DNA of 64,000 nucleotides from Loripinus fragilis (Eukaryota > Mollusca > Bivalvia > Lucinida > Lucinidae). Below are positions 1 through 11,570 of the stretch, piece by piece. The position numbers and the translations under genes were made by a program. Every line of letters begins with the position of its first letter. Within the stretch, counting starts at the first letter, position 1. The stretch spans positions 29,856,120 through 29,920,119 of the forward strand of contig OZ026520.1 in NCBI GenBank assembly GCA_964019695.1. Reading direction: 5' to 3'. Under the pieces are notes generated by a model. The model did no database searches, was not told the origin of the DNA, and saw nothing but the letters and a program-made list of their open reading frames with translations.

Positions 1-832
1 AGTTGAACAAAATGAAACTGTGAATGGAAATAACTAATGGAAACAAGTCCTTTCGTTGTGTATCTCATTTCTTTATTGTGCAGTCTGTATACTATTGATG
101 GCAAAGTTTATGTTAGATAGTAATTCAAAGTAATGCAGTGAATTTTGACAAAAGTAATGCATTGAATTAGCATTAAAGTAATTCAAAAACTGGTGAATTA
201 ATCATTACCTTGAATTGCTGGAAAAAGTAATGCATTAATAATGCATTAGCATTAATGATTAATTCGCCCCATGTCTGGGGAGAATCCATCGTTTCTACGG
301 TAGTACCGATTCTCTTGATTTCTGAGTTATGAATGTGTTACCGATTGGCCTGACCGGGGGGGAGTGGTAGTTGGATTATTTATTATAGAGTGACGGGCTA
401 GATTTGTCCTTACTCATCCTTACTCAGATTTCTCTGCAATATCTCCAATAAAGTAGCATTATGCTAGAGAGGGGTCACAACAGAATCAATTCACAGAGAC
501 AAATGGAGCTCCTTGATATTTAAATATATGTTTCTGTTCACTGAGATCTGTTGTGTTATAGCCCCTGTCAACACAATATACTTGAAGACCTATACTATGA
601 AGATTGATGTGAAGCAAAAATGAACTTTTAATCAATATGAAATATGTACATGAAATTCACTAATGTTGATGATCCTTGTAATTGTTTGCTTCTTCTATTC
701 CTCACTTCTTCTTGCCGCATAGACTAGCTCATTGAAGTTGAAGCATAAGATTAAGCATAAGTTTAAAATTAAGCATACGTGTAAGATTAAGCATAAGATT
801 AACCAATGAAAAAAATCATATGAATCATTACG
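1..832. other. No gene seen; AT-rich sequence at left edge
   Basis: No exon-like stretch was found. Bases 120-270 are rich in short ATGCATTA/AATTCA words repeated in both directions. About 725-810 has a short run of AAGCATAAG-like repeats. This may be an intron of the same gene or sequence 5' of it; the window gives no way to tell. Confidence 0.5.
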
Positions 833-1415
833 GGCTCCTTGATCAGCAAGGGACCATATAAATTATAATCTTTCTCCCAGGTCGGCAAGGGACCATATAA
901 ATAATAATCTTGCTCCCAGGTCGGCAAGTGACCATATAAATTATAATCTTTCTCCCAGGTTGGCAAGGGACCATATAAATAATAATCTTGCTCCCAGGTC
1001 GGCAAGGGATCATATACATTGTAAATAATAATCTTGCTCCCAGATCGGCAAGTGACCATATAAATAATAATCTTGCTCCCAGGTCGGCAAGTGACCATAT
1101 AAATAATAATCTTGCTCCCAGGTCGGCAAGTGACCATATAAATAATAATCTTGCTCCACGGTCCGCAAGGGACCATATAAATAATAATCTTGCTCCCAGG
1201 TCGGCAAGTGACCATATAAATAATAGCTTGTTCCTCGGTCAGCAAGGGACCATATAAATAATAGTGCTTGCTCCTTGGTCAGCAAGGGACCATATGAATA
1301 ATAGCTTGTTCCTCGGTCAGCAAGGGACCTTATAAATAATAATGCTTGCTCCTCGGTCGGCAAGGGACCTTATAAATAATAATGCTTGCTCCTCGGTCAG
1401 CAAGGGACCATATAT
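833..1415. repeat. 39-bp minisatellite, about 15 copies
   Basis: A unit containing CCATATAAATAATAATC followed by TTGCTCCCAGGTCGGCAAG repeats every 38-40 bases. The right-hand third carries variants (CCTCGGTCAGC, CCTTATAAATAATAATGC). The 39-base period equals 13 codons, so copies stay in frame and create long spurious ORFs on both strands. Confidence 0.95.
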
Positions 1416-2164
1416 TCACAATTACATAAAGCAGGTTTTCTCATGACGAGGGTCATCTGTAAACTTGTTTACAAATCACAGAGTATACGAGAAAGGGAAT
1501 ATTAATTCAAAGGAAAGTATATGAATAGGTCAACTTTCTGTGAAATCAAGTACATGTATATATAATGGGCTTTTTTAAAAGGCCAGGTATATGATTGATA
1601 CTGCCTCGCACACCCGTACCAAAATTACCCCAGAGTTACCCCTCCCCCCCACGAGTCTCTTTATATGTATATTGCCTGTTTCTGGCTGAAGCTACTTCGC
1701 CTTTCATTCTGTTCATCTTATTTCTCTGACTTTTTTCAGTTTGATGAGCATTGTAATGTTTCAGATTTTTAGAGTTTTATCAGCACCATCTTCCACTGCC
1801 TCATTTCTCACACTTTTCTAACAGCAGCATATTTCCTAGTCAAGATTCTTTGCGCATGTACTTTTAGCCACATTATGAGAAAAACTGTTTATGCCATATG
1901 ACGGATCTTACGCATGGGCCTACTGCATCAATCTTTTGAAATAGAAAAACACAAAGGTCGTGGTACATCTATAGGTATCAGCGACATGTTTATTTGTAGA
2001 AGTGTTTTACATGTACATGTTACAGTTTCATAATGGGTAAAATCGCATCACCGATACTACATGTACCAGTATTTTGGCCTCGAGGCGACAACACCAGTCT
2101 TCGGGGTTTCCGACAAAGTGATCCTCAGCTTCAGAGAGTAGCTAATTGAAATTTGCTCGTAGCA

Positions 2165-2348
2165 AAGTAAGTAAGGAGGCAAAGATCATGCAGGAATCGA
2201 AGCAATCAAGTACCACAGCTGACTAGATATGTTACTTTTCAATCGGCAAACAGTAAAGGCGCTGATCAGACTGCCCGGAATGCGCAGGCTGGTCTGCGCC
2301 TTTGTTGTTCGCAAACTTTGAAGACAGATTTTCTCGCGTCAAGGCCCA
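2165..2348. repeat. Fragments of dispersed repeats
   Basis: Bases 2236-2348 match the right half of the MITE at 46265-46512 (GGTCTGCGCCTTTGTTG, then TTTTCTCGCGTCAAGGCCCA). Bases about 2165-2215 match about 46978-47025 (AAGTAAGTAAGG, then CAATCAAGTACCACA). 1416-2164 holds no feature I can name. Confidence 0.6.
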
Positions 2349-2656
2349 AAATGTATACCCTATATTCCACTTGTTATCGGATTCCCATCTAATAAGAATT
2401 AAAGAAATAACACTGTTGTGATTTAGAGACTGGACTCCTGAAAGATCGGAGAAGGCCGGGATCGAATTTCAATCCCTAGTTTATATGGCGACTACGCCAT
2501 GGAGGGCTTCAAAGAGAGAGTAAAGAATTGAAGAAAATAAAGATAATTCGACAGCGTGTCTTAATTGGTACGCATTTATAAAATATTTCATTTTTACTCT
2601 TACGAGTGTAACTGCTATGAATGCTCCTCACCCCCCCCCCCCGCCTGTTCCTACAC

Positions 2657-2733
<77 letters not shown>

Positions 2734-2734
2734 C

Positions 2735-2776
<42 letters not shown>
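2657..2776. repeat. (ATCT)n microsatellite
   Basis: About 30 copies of the tetranucleotide with one C interruption near 2731. It is preceded by a 12-base C tract at about 2630-2641. ORFs through it are artefacts. Confidence 0.98.
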
Positions 2777-2777
<1 letters not shown>

Positions 2778-2989
2778 CTGTCATCGCTCAAATTTGAGCA
2801 TTGCGCCAGGGAGTGCTTATTGTGAAATGTTGGAAAAAATAAAATAAACAGCCCACATCCTGATCAGACGGCTTCTTCACAAGCCAGCTGATCTAGATAT
2901 GTATGCGTTTTGCAAATTATTCTACCAGTCCCATATGGCAATAAAAAGTTTAAAAATGAAATAGTTTCTGTTTCTTAATAATTAGGAAT

Positions 2990-3440
2990 TTCATGGGCGG
3001 ATCCAGATGGGGAACAGGGGTCCGGACCCCCCCCCCCTGAAAAATTACAAAAATATAGGGTTTCATAGCAATACTGGTCCAGATCCCCTGAAAAAATCCC
3101 AAGGCTACCAAGCCAGGATTCAGTGTTGGGCCATCATCGGCACGCCAGCGAAACGCCATTTAACGAAACGCCATTTACGCTGGCGGGCCGATGTTGGCCC
3201 GCTTATGGTGGTATTTGGATCCTCTCTCTAAAAGAGTGTTGTCAAAGTTATACCCCCCTCTACAGAACGTTCTGGATCCGCTGCCTCAAAAAGTTTGGGG
3301 CGGACACAGCCCTAACAAAGGTTGGAACTCTATTTCAAAGGCCTAGACTGACAACTCAAAAACAAACACCCTGGAACGGGACTCTCGTCCCCCCCCCTCT
3401 CCGAGTCGGGACTGCACTTGATCCACGGGGTTTACAAACA
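2990..3440. other. Decayed repeat-like sequence with C tracts
   Basis: Contains C runs near 3030 and 3390 and a small inverted repeat at about 3140-3205 (CGCCAGCG ... CGCTGGCG) around a direct repeat of AACGCCATTTA. The open frames here have no splice-site framing and no recognisable domain. Confidence 0.4.
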
Positions 3441-3682
3441 AACACTATGGAGACATAATGTCCGACCTGGTACGGTTCTGATTTGTTTGACTATATATAC
3501 AGATGCCACTCAATGGTGGCAACTAATTTGGCTGCCACCACAAAGATCAGGTCCGACAGAATGACAGAATGCAGTTTTCGATATACTTCACTTGGGATAA
3601 TAAGAGTTATCTCTCTTAGTTGTTGGCGCCCTTTTCAAATTTTCAAACTGCTACTTTTTTTTTTTTTTTTTACCTTCACCAG

Positions 3683-3827
3683 GTTTAGTGCTCAGCATGG
3701 AGTACGTACTTGGTCTCATCATTGTGGGAATGGGGAAAGAAGAAGGACCGGACCAGTCAGCGTAAACAACGTCAACTGTAGTGAGATTATAAATGAAGAG
3801 ACGGAGCCCCTGTCATGCCACCGTTTG
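3683..3827 (+). CDS. e0: exon encoding a thrombospondin type-1-like repeat
   Basis: A long poly-T tract and CACCAG precede the exon and TTTG/GTAAGA closes it. The 48 codons contain W-S-x-H-C-G-N-G-E-R-R-R-T-G and then C-S-E-I and E-T-E-P-L-S-C. This is the TSP1 order: a Trp, the CGxGxxxRxR strand, and later cysteines preceded by a TE(T/P) stretch. The exon needs two bases of a codon from an upstream exon and ends on a complete codon, which matches the phase-0 start of e1. TSP1 domains are extracellular, so this would place the protein outside the cell. The next exon starts within a glycine core, so the domain-to-domain junction is abrupt. e0 could instead belong to an alternative transcript or a separate gene. 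No other TSP1 exon was seen upstream. Confidence 0.5.
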
Positions 3828-4251
3828 GTAAGATTAAAGTCTGTTATAGATCCTTCTTCTTAAATTTCAAACAGTAGTTGCCTGCCAAACAGGGAAAACT
3901 CGGATAAGACTGCCTCTTCAACTGCTTCTGAAGTTTTCTTCAGCCTATTCGGAATTGGGACACTTCATTGACAAGACAGTTCGTTCAACAACACGAATAA
4001 ATAAAGCATTGTAAAATACAGGTTAAATTGGAATTTGGAGATCATCTGCATAGTTTGGACTGAGATATGGCCCATTTTTACTTAGGTTTTGTCAGGCAAC
4101 ACACTCCGATTCTCAGAATTCTAGTTAACTTTTTACTTGCTAGCAGCAACTTTTGTCATCTGATAACCTTTGCAAACAGTTTGAAGCCAGATCAGGACCA
4201 ATATAATAGCAGATGCATTCAAAAACATGACAAATTACCTAGCATGCAGAG

Positions 4252-4483
4252 TTAACCCTTAAAGCGCCAAGAAAAAAATGCATCTGAAAATGTAGTCTGC
4301 TGAAGTCGTCTGCTGCAAAAAATTGCCTAACATTACTTATAAATTAAGTATAGAAGCAAACAGCGTGGACCCAGGACAGACTGCTCCTCTGGGTCCACAC
4401 TTTTTGCCATAGAGGCTTCTGAAACATTTCAGCAGATGAGAAAAGCAGACGACTTTTGTTGCGATTGGCGCATTAAGGGTTAA
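4252..4483. mobile_element. Family-A MITE
   Basis: The terminal inverted repeat starts TTAACCCTTAAAGCGCCA and the far end reads TGGCGCATTAAGGGTTAA. The interior is itself palindromic around GGACCCAGGACAGACTGC. It lies in the e0-e1 intron. Related copies: 19153-19400, 57254-57501, 58702-58998 and 59000-59181. Confidence 0.85.
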
Positions 4484-4540
4484 GGATTATGCCATAAGAA
4501 CCAGTATTTCATGTGATGACTCATTTAATCTTTTTTTCAG

Positions 4541-4772
4541 GCTGTTTACACTGATGGCGGCACTGGAGTTGGCATAGACGGTGCTGGTGCAGGACATGGT
4601 GGTATGGGTGGGAGAGGCCCTGAAACTAGCAATGGTGGAATGTTCTACAATCTTGTAACCAACCCCACAGAGCCGGGCAGCGATGCCAAGTTTGAGAACC
4701 ATACAAACCCTGAAAAAGTGATAGGGGGTGGTGTGCTCAACTTTGAAGTCACAGGAACAACTACAATTGATG
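4541..4772 (+). CDS. e1: glycine core of module 1
   Basis: The acceptor is TTTTTTTCAG and the donor GATG/GTAAAT. The 77 codons start on a codon boundary: A-V-Y-T-D-G-G-T-G-V-G-I-D-G, then G-A-G-A-G-H-G-G-M-G-G-R-G, a 45-residue polar stretch with F-Y-N-L, G-G-G-V-L-N-F-E-V and T-T-T-I-D-G. This is the first half of a module core, ending in the conserved hydrophobic strand plus (I/V)DG. The last Gly codon is split after its first base, as in e7 at the homologous place. A palindromic MITE (4252-4483) ends 58 bases upstream. Confidence 0.85.
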
Positions 4773-5259
4773 GTAAATTTATTTGAGCTGGTTTCAGCAA
4801 AAGGTGGAAGTTGGCATTTGTGTCCATTGAAGAATCAGATCGGCACAGTCTGTTCAGAGTCTTTGATGGACACTCTATGGGTAGCCAACCTTTCTTCAGA
4901 CAGAAAATTAAAATAGACTTTGTGGATGCACAGACTTATTTGAATCTTAGCTGTATACACATGCCAACTTTTACCAAATGTTTGATTTTAAAGCACAGGT
5001 GCCAATCTATCTTACGAATATGCAATCTTGGTTAATAATACTGAAATAGACTATGAGATAGACTTTGTGGCATACTGAAACTGGACTGGCCCCTCATACA
5101 TACCAGAGTGAGAAAACCCAATAAAAAGACTCCTAATGCCCCACACCTTCTCAATAAAACAGATAGGATTGAATAATGGCTGGCAGCAACCAGAATTCTA
5201 TAATTAAAACCTTAGTGCATACATAAAACTGGGCTCAGGGTGAGCCCTAAATATGTCTT

Positions 5260-5729
5260 TCTTGAAAGGCCATTGGAATTAAAATTTGCCTTGAAAAGTG
5301 CTTGAAAGGCTATCTAAGGCTGTGAAAAGTACATGAATTTATATTTTTTCTTACAACAAAGAGCTGGTATTGGATACTAGAATTTTCATCAATTGTTTAA
5401 TGACATTATCCTAGTTGTCAAGAATTTGCAAAATTGAAGTATGAAATCTAACTCAATATTTTTCATAAAACTAAATGAGTCTTTTAGTAGTTCTTGAATT
5501 TTGCATAACTTTATTATAAAAATGGTATTCTGAGGTTCAAGCCTTTAGTTAAGAGTGCATAACAAAAATTGATTTTCTTATTTTTTAACCAATACATATG
5601 TTGTGGGTACTCAAAAGAACCGTCTCAAGGAGACATTAGTTTAAGCACCCAAAACATGCATTAAAATGATGGTTAAGAAAAGATTTACAATTTTATGCTG
5701 AAAATGTTTGTTTATCTAAACCTGTTTAT
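5260..5729. repeat. Decayed CTTGAAAAG-family copy, then family-E MITE
   Basis: 5260-5510 resembles the MITEs at 44953-45358 and 62108-62527 (CCTTGAAAAGTGCTTGAAA; CAATATTTTTCATAA). 5545-5729 is a family-E copy with GGGTACTCAAAAGAACCGTC and GTTTATCTAAACCTG. Its end falls about 15 bases before the e2 acceptor, and CTAAAC there could serve as the branch site. Confidence 0.65.
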
Positions 5730-5743
5730 ATGTTTCTTTACAG

Positions 5744-5866
5744 GTGTAATCAGTTGCAATGGTGAGGATGGTTCTGTGAATGTGGGCGGAGCTAGTGGAG
5801 GAAGTATCAAACTCACAACATCAAAGCTCCATGGTGCAGGAACTATAGAGAGCAATGGAGGAAAAG
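5744..5866 (+). CDS. e2: glycine core continuation, module 1
   Basis: The acceptor is CTTTACAG and the donor AAAAG/GTTTGT. The 41 codons read G-V-I-S-C-N-G-E-D-G-S-V-N-V-G-G-A-S-G-G-S-I-K-L, then L-H-G-A-G-T-I-E-S-N-G-G-K-G. This matches the GGGSGGSI strand and the G-x-G-x-I turn of the other modules. Both ends are phase 1. One cysteine is present, which is uncommon in the array. A family-E MITE ends about 15 bases before the acceptor. Confidence 0.85.
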
Positions 5867-6434
5867 GTTTGTTAATCCTTAGCCTGCCAATATATTTGTC
5901 CTAAATTGTCATCTGCTTATTACATCTGCTGCATGTATTCAAATGCAATTCAGGCTAGTTTTTATCATGGAAGCAAAAGCTATGAACCCTGATCAGACTG
6001 CTCCCTTATTGTTTGCAATATGGGATACTTAAGTATACATAAGCAGATGAGTGAGCAAAGGATAAAAGTCATGAATGGCGAGAAAAGTTAATCGAGCATA
6101 ATTTCTTATCTTCTCAGTAACTTAACCTGTAATTATTTACATGCTGGTAAATGTTGCTTAATTTTGTCTTTCATCTGCTGAGTTTTTTCGTGCAGAGTTT
6201 TTCAAAAATTTCTTTCAAGTAGATCACCAAAACGTCAAAAATTTGGATCCAGATTAGGCCTGACATTCTGTTGTGCTCCAGTGCTGAATCTATGTAGTAA
6301 ATGCCCTTGGCCTTTGCCTTAAAAGGATATAGTTTATTTCAAAGATTTTAAATTTATGTACTACCTGTTCTGACCCTAAGCACACATTCTCCTGTAAACG
6401 CATCCTGAGTACTTTAAAGGTTGTATTGACTATA

Positions 6435-6654
6435 TACTGTTAATTTGGAAATTTTTGCGAGAATTTTATTTTCCTGAATAGCGTTAAAACACATATTTGC
6501 GACATTGAAAATTTTCGACTATTGCGTGATTTACCTATATCAGTAAACGAAAGAGTGATGTCGCAAATTTGTGAGGATTTTATTCTTAAAAAACTTCGCA
6601 GATGCGAAGTTTCGCGAATTTAAAACCCTCGCTAAAATTTCCGAATTTACAGTA
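6435..6654. mobile_element. Family-F MITE
   Basis: A palindromic element that starts TACTGTTAATTTGG and ends CCGAATTTACAGTA, with GCGTGATTTACCTATATCAG in the middle. Other copies: about 46760-46948, 47537-47746, 58168-58389, 60350-60562, and a fragment at 49680-49762. Confidence 0.8.
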
Positions 6655-7527
6655 ACCTACTGATTTCCAGTCAATCCAGTGGTGTAATTCCATTATTAAT
6701 ATGGATTTATAGTGTAGATGAAAAACTACCTATTTGTAGATCCTTAGAGATTAATACACGACCACCACCGCTTTACCTGACATATGGGCCTGATACCTCC
6801 ATATTTGCCCAAAATATGGAGTGCCTCCATATTTGCCCAAAATATGGAGTGCCTGGCAGATATGCTTGGATCACATTTTAAACTTTTTATTACGTGTGTT
6901 ATTGGTTTACCTGTGGGTCGTAACATCACAACACCTTAAATGATGTAATTTAAGATGCTGATGTTGGCCGTTATGGGTTGATGCGAGGGTTGATATTGGT
7001 GCACAATAGGGCTGATATGGTAATAGGTTAGGGTAGGGTGATCGTGACTCGGACATACTTCGGATTCTTCCTCTTATACCGGCTTACAACACTGATTTAT
7101 TAAATTGGGAATTCTTTGTACATGGAGACTGTTACCTAATCTACATTTTCCGCACGGTTCTTTCCATCAATATGATATAATATGGATATAAATCGCAATA
7201 ATTAAAGGCAATTAAAATGAACCGTCACTCGGACGCTGTGGATCATGATTCGGACACATGTGGATTGTGATTCGGACACATTCAAAAGATAGATTGTAAG
7301 TCGGACGACAGACACTAAAGAGACACTCGAGCAACAGTAAATACAAAGTATCATCGATTCTTCACCGTTTGAAGTGATAATTATTTATAATGTTTTTTTC
7401 TTTTCTGTGTTTGTGATTAAAACCTACCTTGATATGCCGTGCCATTCGATTCATTTTAACCATTTGTAGACCAATCACGGATCCTATATTACCAATTTAT
7501 GGGATCCGTGGACAAGGTCAAAATATA

Positions 7528-8362
7528 AAAGTTGCTCTTCACAAGTTTCTTTGTATTAGTTTATTTGAACAATAGCCAAAGTGTAAAAGTCTGGCATTGA
7601 TTCGACTTTTACGGTTGCTATGGTAACAAAAATGGCCGCCAAAATAGGCTGAAAATAGGAAATGACCATTTTGGAGCAAATTTGAGACATGTAACAGAGG
7701 AATTAATATAGAGCACAAGCAAATACCAAAAAAATATTTTAACAGATGATGAGAATTATCACTGCACACAATATATCAAAAGGTTGATTGAAAGCGTGGT
7801 AGCTCAGTGGTTAGGCACTTGCCTCTGGTGCTAGAGGCCCCAGGTTCGATTCCCGCTCGCGGCGAGAAAAATTTCGGTGTCCGAACACGCTTTCTCTAGT
7901 GTCATTTGCAGGGATGACGCTAGATAAGTGCATCGTCCTTCGGATCGGGACGTTAACTGGATGTCCCCTGTGCAGGGAAAGTCATCCCCTGTGCAGGTTA
8001 AAGAACCCTACGGTAATTTCGATATGGTTACTTGTAGGCTTTCATCCTGCAACCCGGAGTGTACAATGTACACCTGCCGATAATGCTCGAAAGCGAGCGC
8101 CAGGCAGTATATAGAGAAAGAAAGAAAGAAAGAAAGAAAAAGGCTTTTTTGGTATTTGCTTGTGCTGATATCTAATTCTTAAAAAATCGGTCTCCAATAA
8201 CCTCAAATTTGGCCTAAAATGGCATTTTCTCTATTTTAAGTCTATTTTGTCAGCCATTTTGGTTACCATAGCAACCGGTAAAAGTAAAATAAATGCCAGA
8301 ATTTTACACTTGGGCTATTCTTCTAATAAAGCAATAAGATGAAATTGGTGAAAAGCAACATT
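7528..8362. mobile_element. Large palindromic element interrupted by a SINE
   Basis: The left arm (7528-7738) contains GTGTAAAAGTCTGGCATT and GGTTGCTATGGTAAC. The right arm (8143-8362) is its inverted copy with GTTACCATAGCAACCGG and GCCAGAATTTTACAC. The arms match imperfectly over about 200 bases. The loop holds a SINE that inserted into the older palindrome. Confidence 0.8.
7791..8143 (+). mobile_element. tRNA-derived SINE (type S2)
   Basis: The 5' part has Pol III boxes: A box TAGCTCAGTGG and B box GGTTCGATTCC, spaced as in a tRNA. A tRNA-unrelated body follows, with TCGGATCGGGACGTTAA and TTAAAGAACCC, then a (GAAA)n tail at about 8115-8140. It is a retroposed element, not a functional tRNA gene, because the tRNA part does not end in a mature 3' stem and continues into SINE body. 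Confidence 0.85.
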
Positions 8363-8391
8363 CAGTTTTTGGCTCTAGAGGGGGCCAAAAT

Positions 8392-8930
8392 AGCCCCTTA
8401 ATGCACGTACCCCTTTTGGTGCTTTTTCAAAAATAACAAATAAAGCATGACGTTTCATGAGAATTGTCTGCTGGCAGACAATTCTCATGAAATATCATAC
8501 CTTATTTTTCAAAAATTAAAAGAGATTTCGCTAAAATTTGTTGTCTGCTGCAGTCGTGAGTGGCGCTTTAAGGGTTAACCCTTTTACTCTTTACCTACAA
8601 GTATCATCTGCTGATAACTTTTACAATACGTCCAGCCTGATCTGGATCCAATTTGTTTGACACCCAGATGATATTGCTAAAAGAATTTTCAAAAAAGTTG
8701 ATTTAGAAAAAAAAAACAGCAGATGACAAAAAACAAAAAAATTCCTATGGGGCAAAGAGTTAAAGCCCCAATTACAACAAAAAATTGTCTACTTTTGATG
8801 TCTTTTCTGCAAACATTGTAGACCTACGTCAGACTGCTTCTGTAAGAGCAGTCTGATCTAGATCCACACTGTTTGCCTCTTTACTAACATTAGTCAACAA
8901 GGTCAGCGTGTTAGGTAAGGGATAAATTTT
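8392..8930. repeat. Cluster of MITEs
   Basis: 8392-8578 is a family-A2 element with a near-perfect hairpin around CTGCTGGCAGACAATTCTC, ending GGCGCTTTAAGGGTTAA. 8579-8763 is family C, starting TTAACCCTTTTAC and ending GGCAAAGAGTTAA. 8764-8930 is a decayed family-A copy around AGAGCAGTCTGATCTAG. Confidence 0.75.
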
Positions 8931-9116
8931 GGGGTCAGTAGCACAGAAAAACACCATCAGGCCCACAATATGTAATGAAAATTGATTTTTTTGAACTTCT
9001 CAACCAAAACCTCAAAAGAACAGTATCAATGAGACAATTCTTTTGAGCACCCAAAACAAATGTTCTCGGGTTGATTTTTTGTTGTGGGGGGAGGGGAGTG
9101 TTAAGGGGGGACAGTA

Positions 9117-9420
9117 CTGAACTCATCAAACATGTGTTGTAGTTACGACAGTTACAGTGTAGGTTTGTTTGACCCTATCACATTTGAAATGGCCACTGGG
9201 AATATTCTCCATTGATTTATTTTGGTGGGGTGGGGGGGGGGGGGGGGTGAACTCATCGAACATGTGTTGTAGTTAAGACAGTTACAGTGTAGGTTTGCTT
9301 GACCCTATTGCATTTAAAATGGCCACTGGAAATATTGTTGATTGATTTATTTTGGTGGGGGGGGGGGGGGTTGAACTCATAGAAACTGTGTTGTAGTTAA
9401 AACAGTTACAGTTTAGCTCG
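9117..9420. repeat. Three tandem units of about 127 bp with poly-G spacers
   Basis: TGAACTCATCGAACATGTG begins units at about 9118, 9248 and 9372. Each full unit ends in TTTGGTGGGG followed by a run of G. G tracts of this length may form G-quadruplexes and are prone to length errors in assembly. Confidence 0.85.
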
Positions 9421-9845
9421 GACCCAGTATAAACGGACTGGTCACTGACGGAAATACAAAGTTATGTTGTTGAGGCTTTATTTTAGCGCTATTTCAAAGT
9501 ACTTGAGCCAATAAAATTGATTCTGAACATACACGAGATTATAAGAGGTTACTCCCTGTATGCGAAGCTGAAATATTACGAGTTAAGGTAAAAATAATTG
9601 AAGTTTTCTCATCTTTTACGTTGATTGCTGACGATTTTCGGCTAAATGTGCCGAAATTAGTTAAAAAGGGTACCTAGGTTTCTTGCTGATGTTCATAAAG
9701 ACGAAAAAAACTTTCGATAAATATAAAAATACAATCAGTTTTGAAAGCTCAGCCACCGTTGAGCCACGACAACGTATTTCCATTATATACATTTACCTGT
9801 ATGTAAGTGACCGGTCCGTGTTTATTGGGTCCGAGAGTTTAGGAG

Positions 9846-10048
9846 CCAGGGATTGCAGTGGCTCAGTGGTAGAGTGCTTGACTAGAGACTAAGAGGCCCC
9901 AGGTTCGAGCCTCACCAGGGTCACTGCGTTGTGCCCTTGAGCGAGACACATTAATCATAGCTTAGTACTGGTTCATCCCAGGAAGACCAGTCCCTACATA
10001 ACTGAAAGATTGTTGATTGGACTTAAAGAATCAAATCAAACAAACAAA
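9846..10048 (+). mobile_element. tRNA-derived SINE (type S1)
   Basis: A box TGGCTCAGTGGTAG, B box GGTTCGAGCCTC, then GCCCTTGAGCGAGACACA and an A-rich CAAATCAAACAAACAAA tail. Same family as the copies at 14171, 25509, 39701 and 50055. Confidence 0.88.
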
Positions 10049-10225
10049 AGTATAGGGGCCAACCCATAAGATAATTACAAGGGGCTTAATTGTTATCCTG
10101 CTAGTGTTATCTGCTGATAACTTTTGCAAGCAGTTTGGATCCTGCCCAACCCCGACAAAAAGTCCAGCCTGATCTGGGTCCAAACTGTTCAACACTCTGA
10201 TGGTATTCCGTGAAAGAATTTTTAT

Positions 10226-11475
10226 TATACCCCTCACAAACATTGTTTGTTCGGGTATACTGTTTTCACGTTGTCCGTCCATCAATCTTTCCGTCCGACC
10301 AATGGTTACGTTTTGTTTCCTTAATACCTTGAAGACTAATTGTTTGAATTTCATCAAACCTTTCATAAATATTTTCATTTCTACAAGACATAGATACTTT
10401 TATAAAAAAAAAGTAAGGGCTAGGGGCCGATTCTATTTGAGTTATTTCCCTTTGTAATTCTAAATTGCTTTTTATATTGGGTTTAGGCTTATGCTATGAT
10501 AGTGCATACACAGGCTGATCAACTCCTATCAACTTAGACAATTTTCCCCTACTATGGCCGATCAACTCCTTTCACAGCTTTTGATGGAGTAACTTGACAT
10601 TCAATTAACTTATATATGAAGGAGTTTGTGTCCAAATTTTTTTGGAGGAAAAATGACAGCTGTGAGAACTTAGACAGTTTTCCCCTTATATGGCTTTTGT
10701 ATATGCATAGATAGTGCCTTCATGGGCTGATCAACTCCTTTTGTTGGACCAATTTGACATTTTTGTTTTCACAATGTAGACACATCAAACATATGCATGT
10801 AGGAGTTTGGTTCCAAAAAAATAATTTTGACAAAATGATGGCTATGAGAACTTAAGACAGTTTTTTCCTAATATAACTTTTGTATGTTTTGTACCTTCAT
10901 AGGCCGATCAATACCTACCACAGCTTTTGATGTTTTAATACAATACTTCACATACAAAATGTAGACATATTAACATAAGGCATGAAGGAGTTTGGTGCAA
11001 AAAAAATATTCTTTTACAGAATTTCATCTATGAGGACAATTTTTCCTTTATAAGCTTTGATATATTCAGATGTGATATTTTTGTGCATTTTATCTTAACC
11101 CTTAAAGCCACCTATAATTTGCAGCAGATGACAATTTAAAATTCTGCTGCTTTTTCAAAATTAACAAATAAGGCATGATATTTAAAGAGAATCATCGGCT
11201 GGCAGACGATTCTCATGAAATATCATACCTTATTTTTTTTAAAATTGAAAAGATGTCGCAAAATTTGTCATCTGCTTCAGTTCTGATTGGCACTTTAAGG
11301 GTTAACAAATGTTACAGATTGCCACCTTAAAGATCACTTGTACTGATTCTACTGAAGCCTTTTCAAAACTAAGGTCTGCTGGTTTGAACTATCACTTGCC
11401 AAAACTAAGTGTTTTTTCACTGACCCTTACTGTGCATGGGGTATCTAATAAATGTTGCTTTATTGACTCTTTTTT
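10226..11475 (+). mobile_element. Composite element with internal about 180-bp satellite, copy 1
   Basis: Starts with a hairpin-like ATACCCCTCACAAACATTG ... GGGTATAC, then CACGTTGTCCGTCC, then degenerate tandem units carrying GATCAACTCCTA ... CACAGCTTTTGATG ... CATGAAGGAGTTTG. The tail runs AAACTAAGGTCTGCTGG to GGGGTATCTAATAAATG. A family-A2 MITE (11095-11305) is inserted in it. The structure recalls bivalve repeats with tandem cores, but I have not classified it. Confidence 0.75.
11095..11305. mobile_element. Family-A2 MITE nested in composite element
   Basis: Terminal repeats TTAACCCTTAAAGCCACC and GGCACTTTAAGGGTTAA flank a hairpin around TCGGCTGGCAGACGATTCTC. The composite element continues on the right side. 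Confidence 0.8.
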
Positions 11476-11570
11476 CATTTGAAAAGGTTGACTTTGAAAA
11501 TCATCAGACCGCAATTTATTGTACAACATTTCTCTGAATGCAGAGTTAAATAAAATTTCATGTGCTGTAG

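Noticed and set aside
799..1363. Minus- and plus-strand ORFs with repeated Y-M-V-x-C-R-P-G-S or N-N-N-L-A-P-R units
   Set aside because: Direct translation of the 39-bp minisatellite in overlapping frames; no splice sites or conserved domain.
833..1415. CRISPR-like spaced repeat
   Set aside because: Units are contiguous with no unique spacers, and the genome is eukaryotic.
2565..2847. ORFs with repeated Y-L-S-I
   Set aside because: Translation of the ATCT microsatellite.
7791..7870. Possible tRNA gene
   Set aside because: A and B boxes are present but the sequence continues into a SINE body and A-rich tail; the same holds for the S1 and S3 copies.
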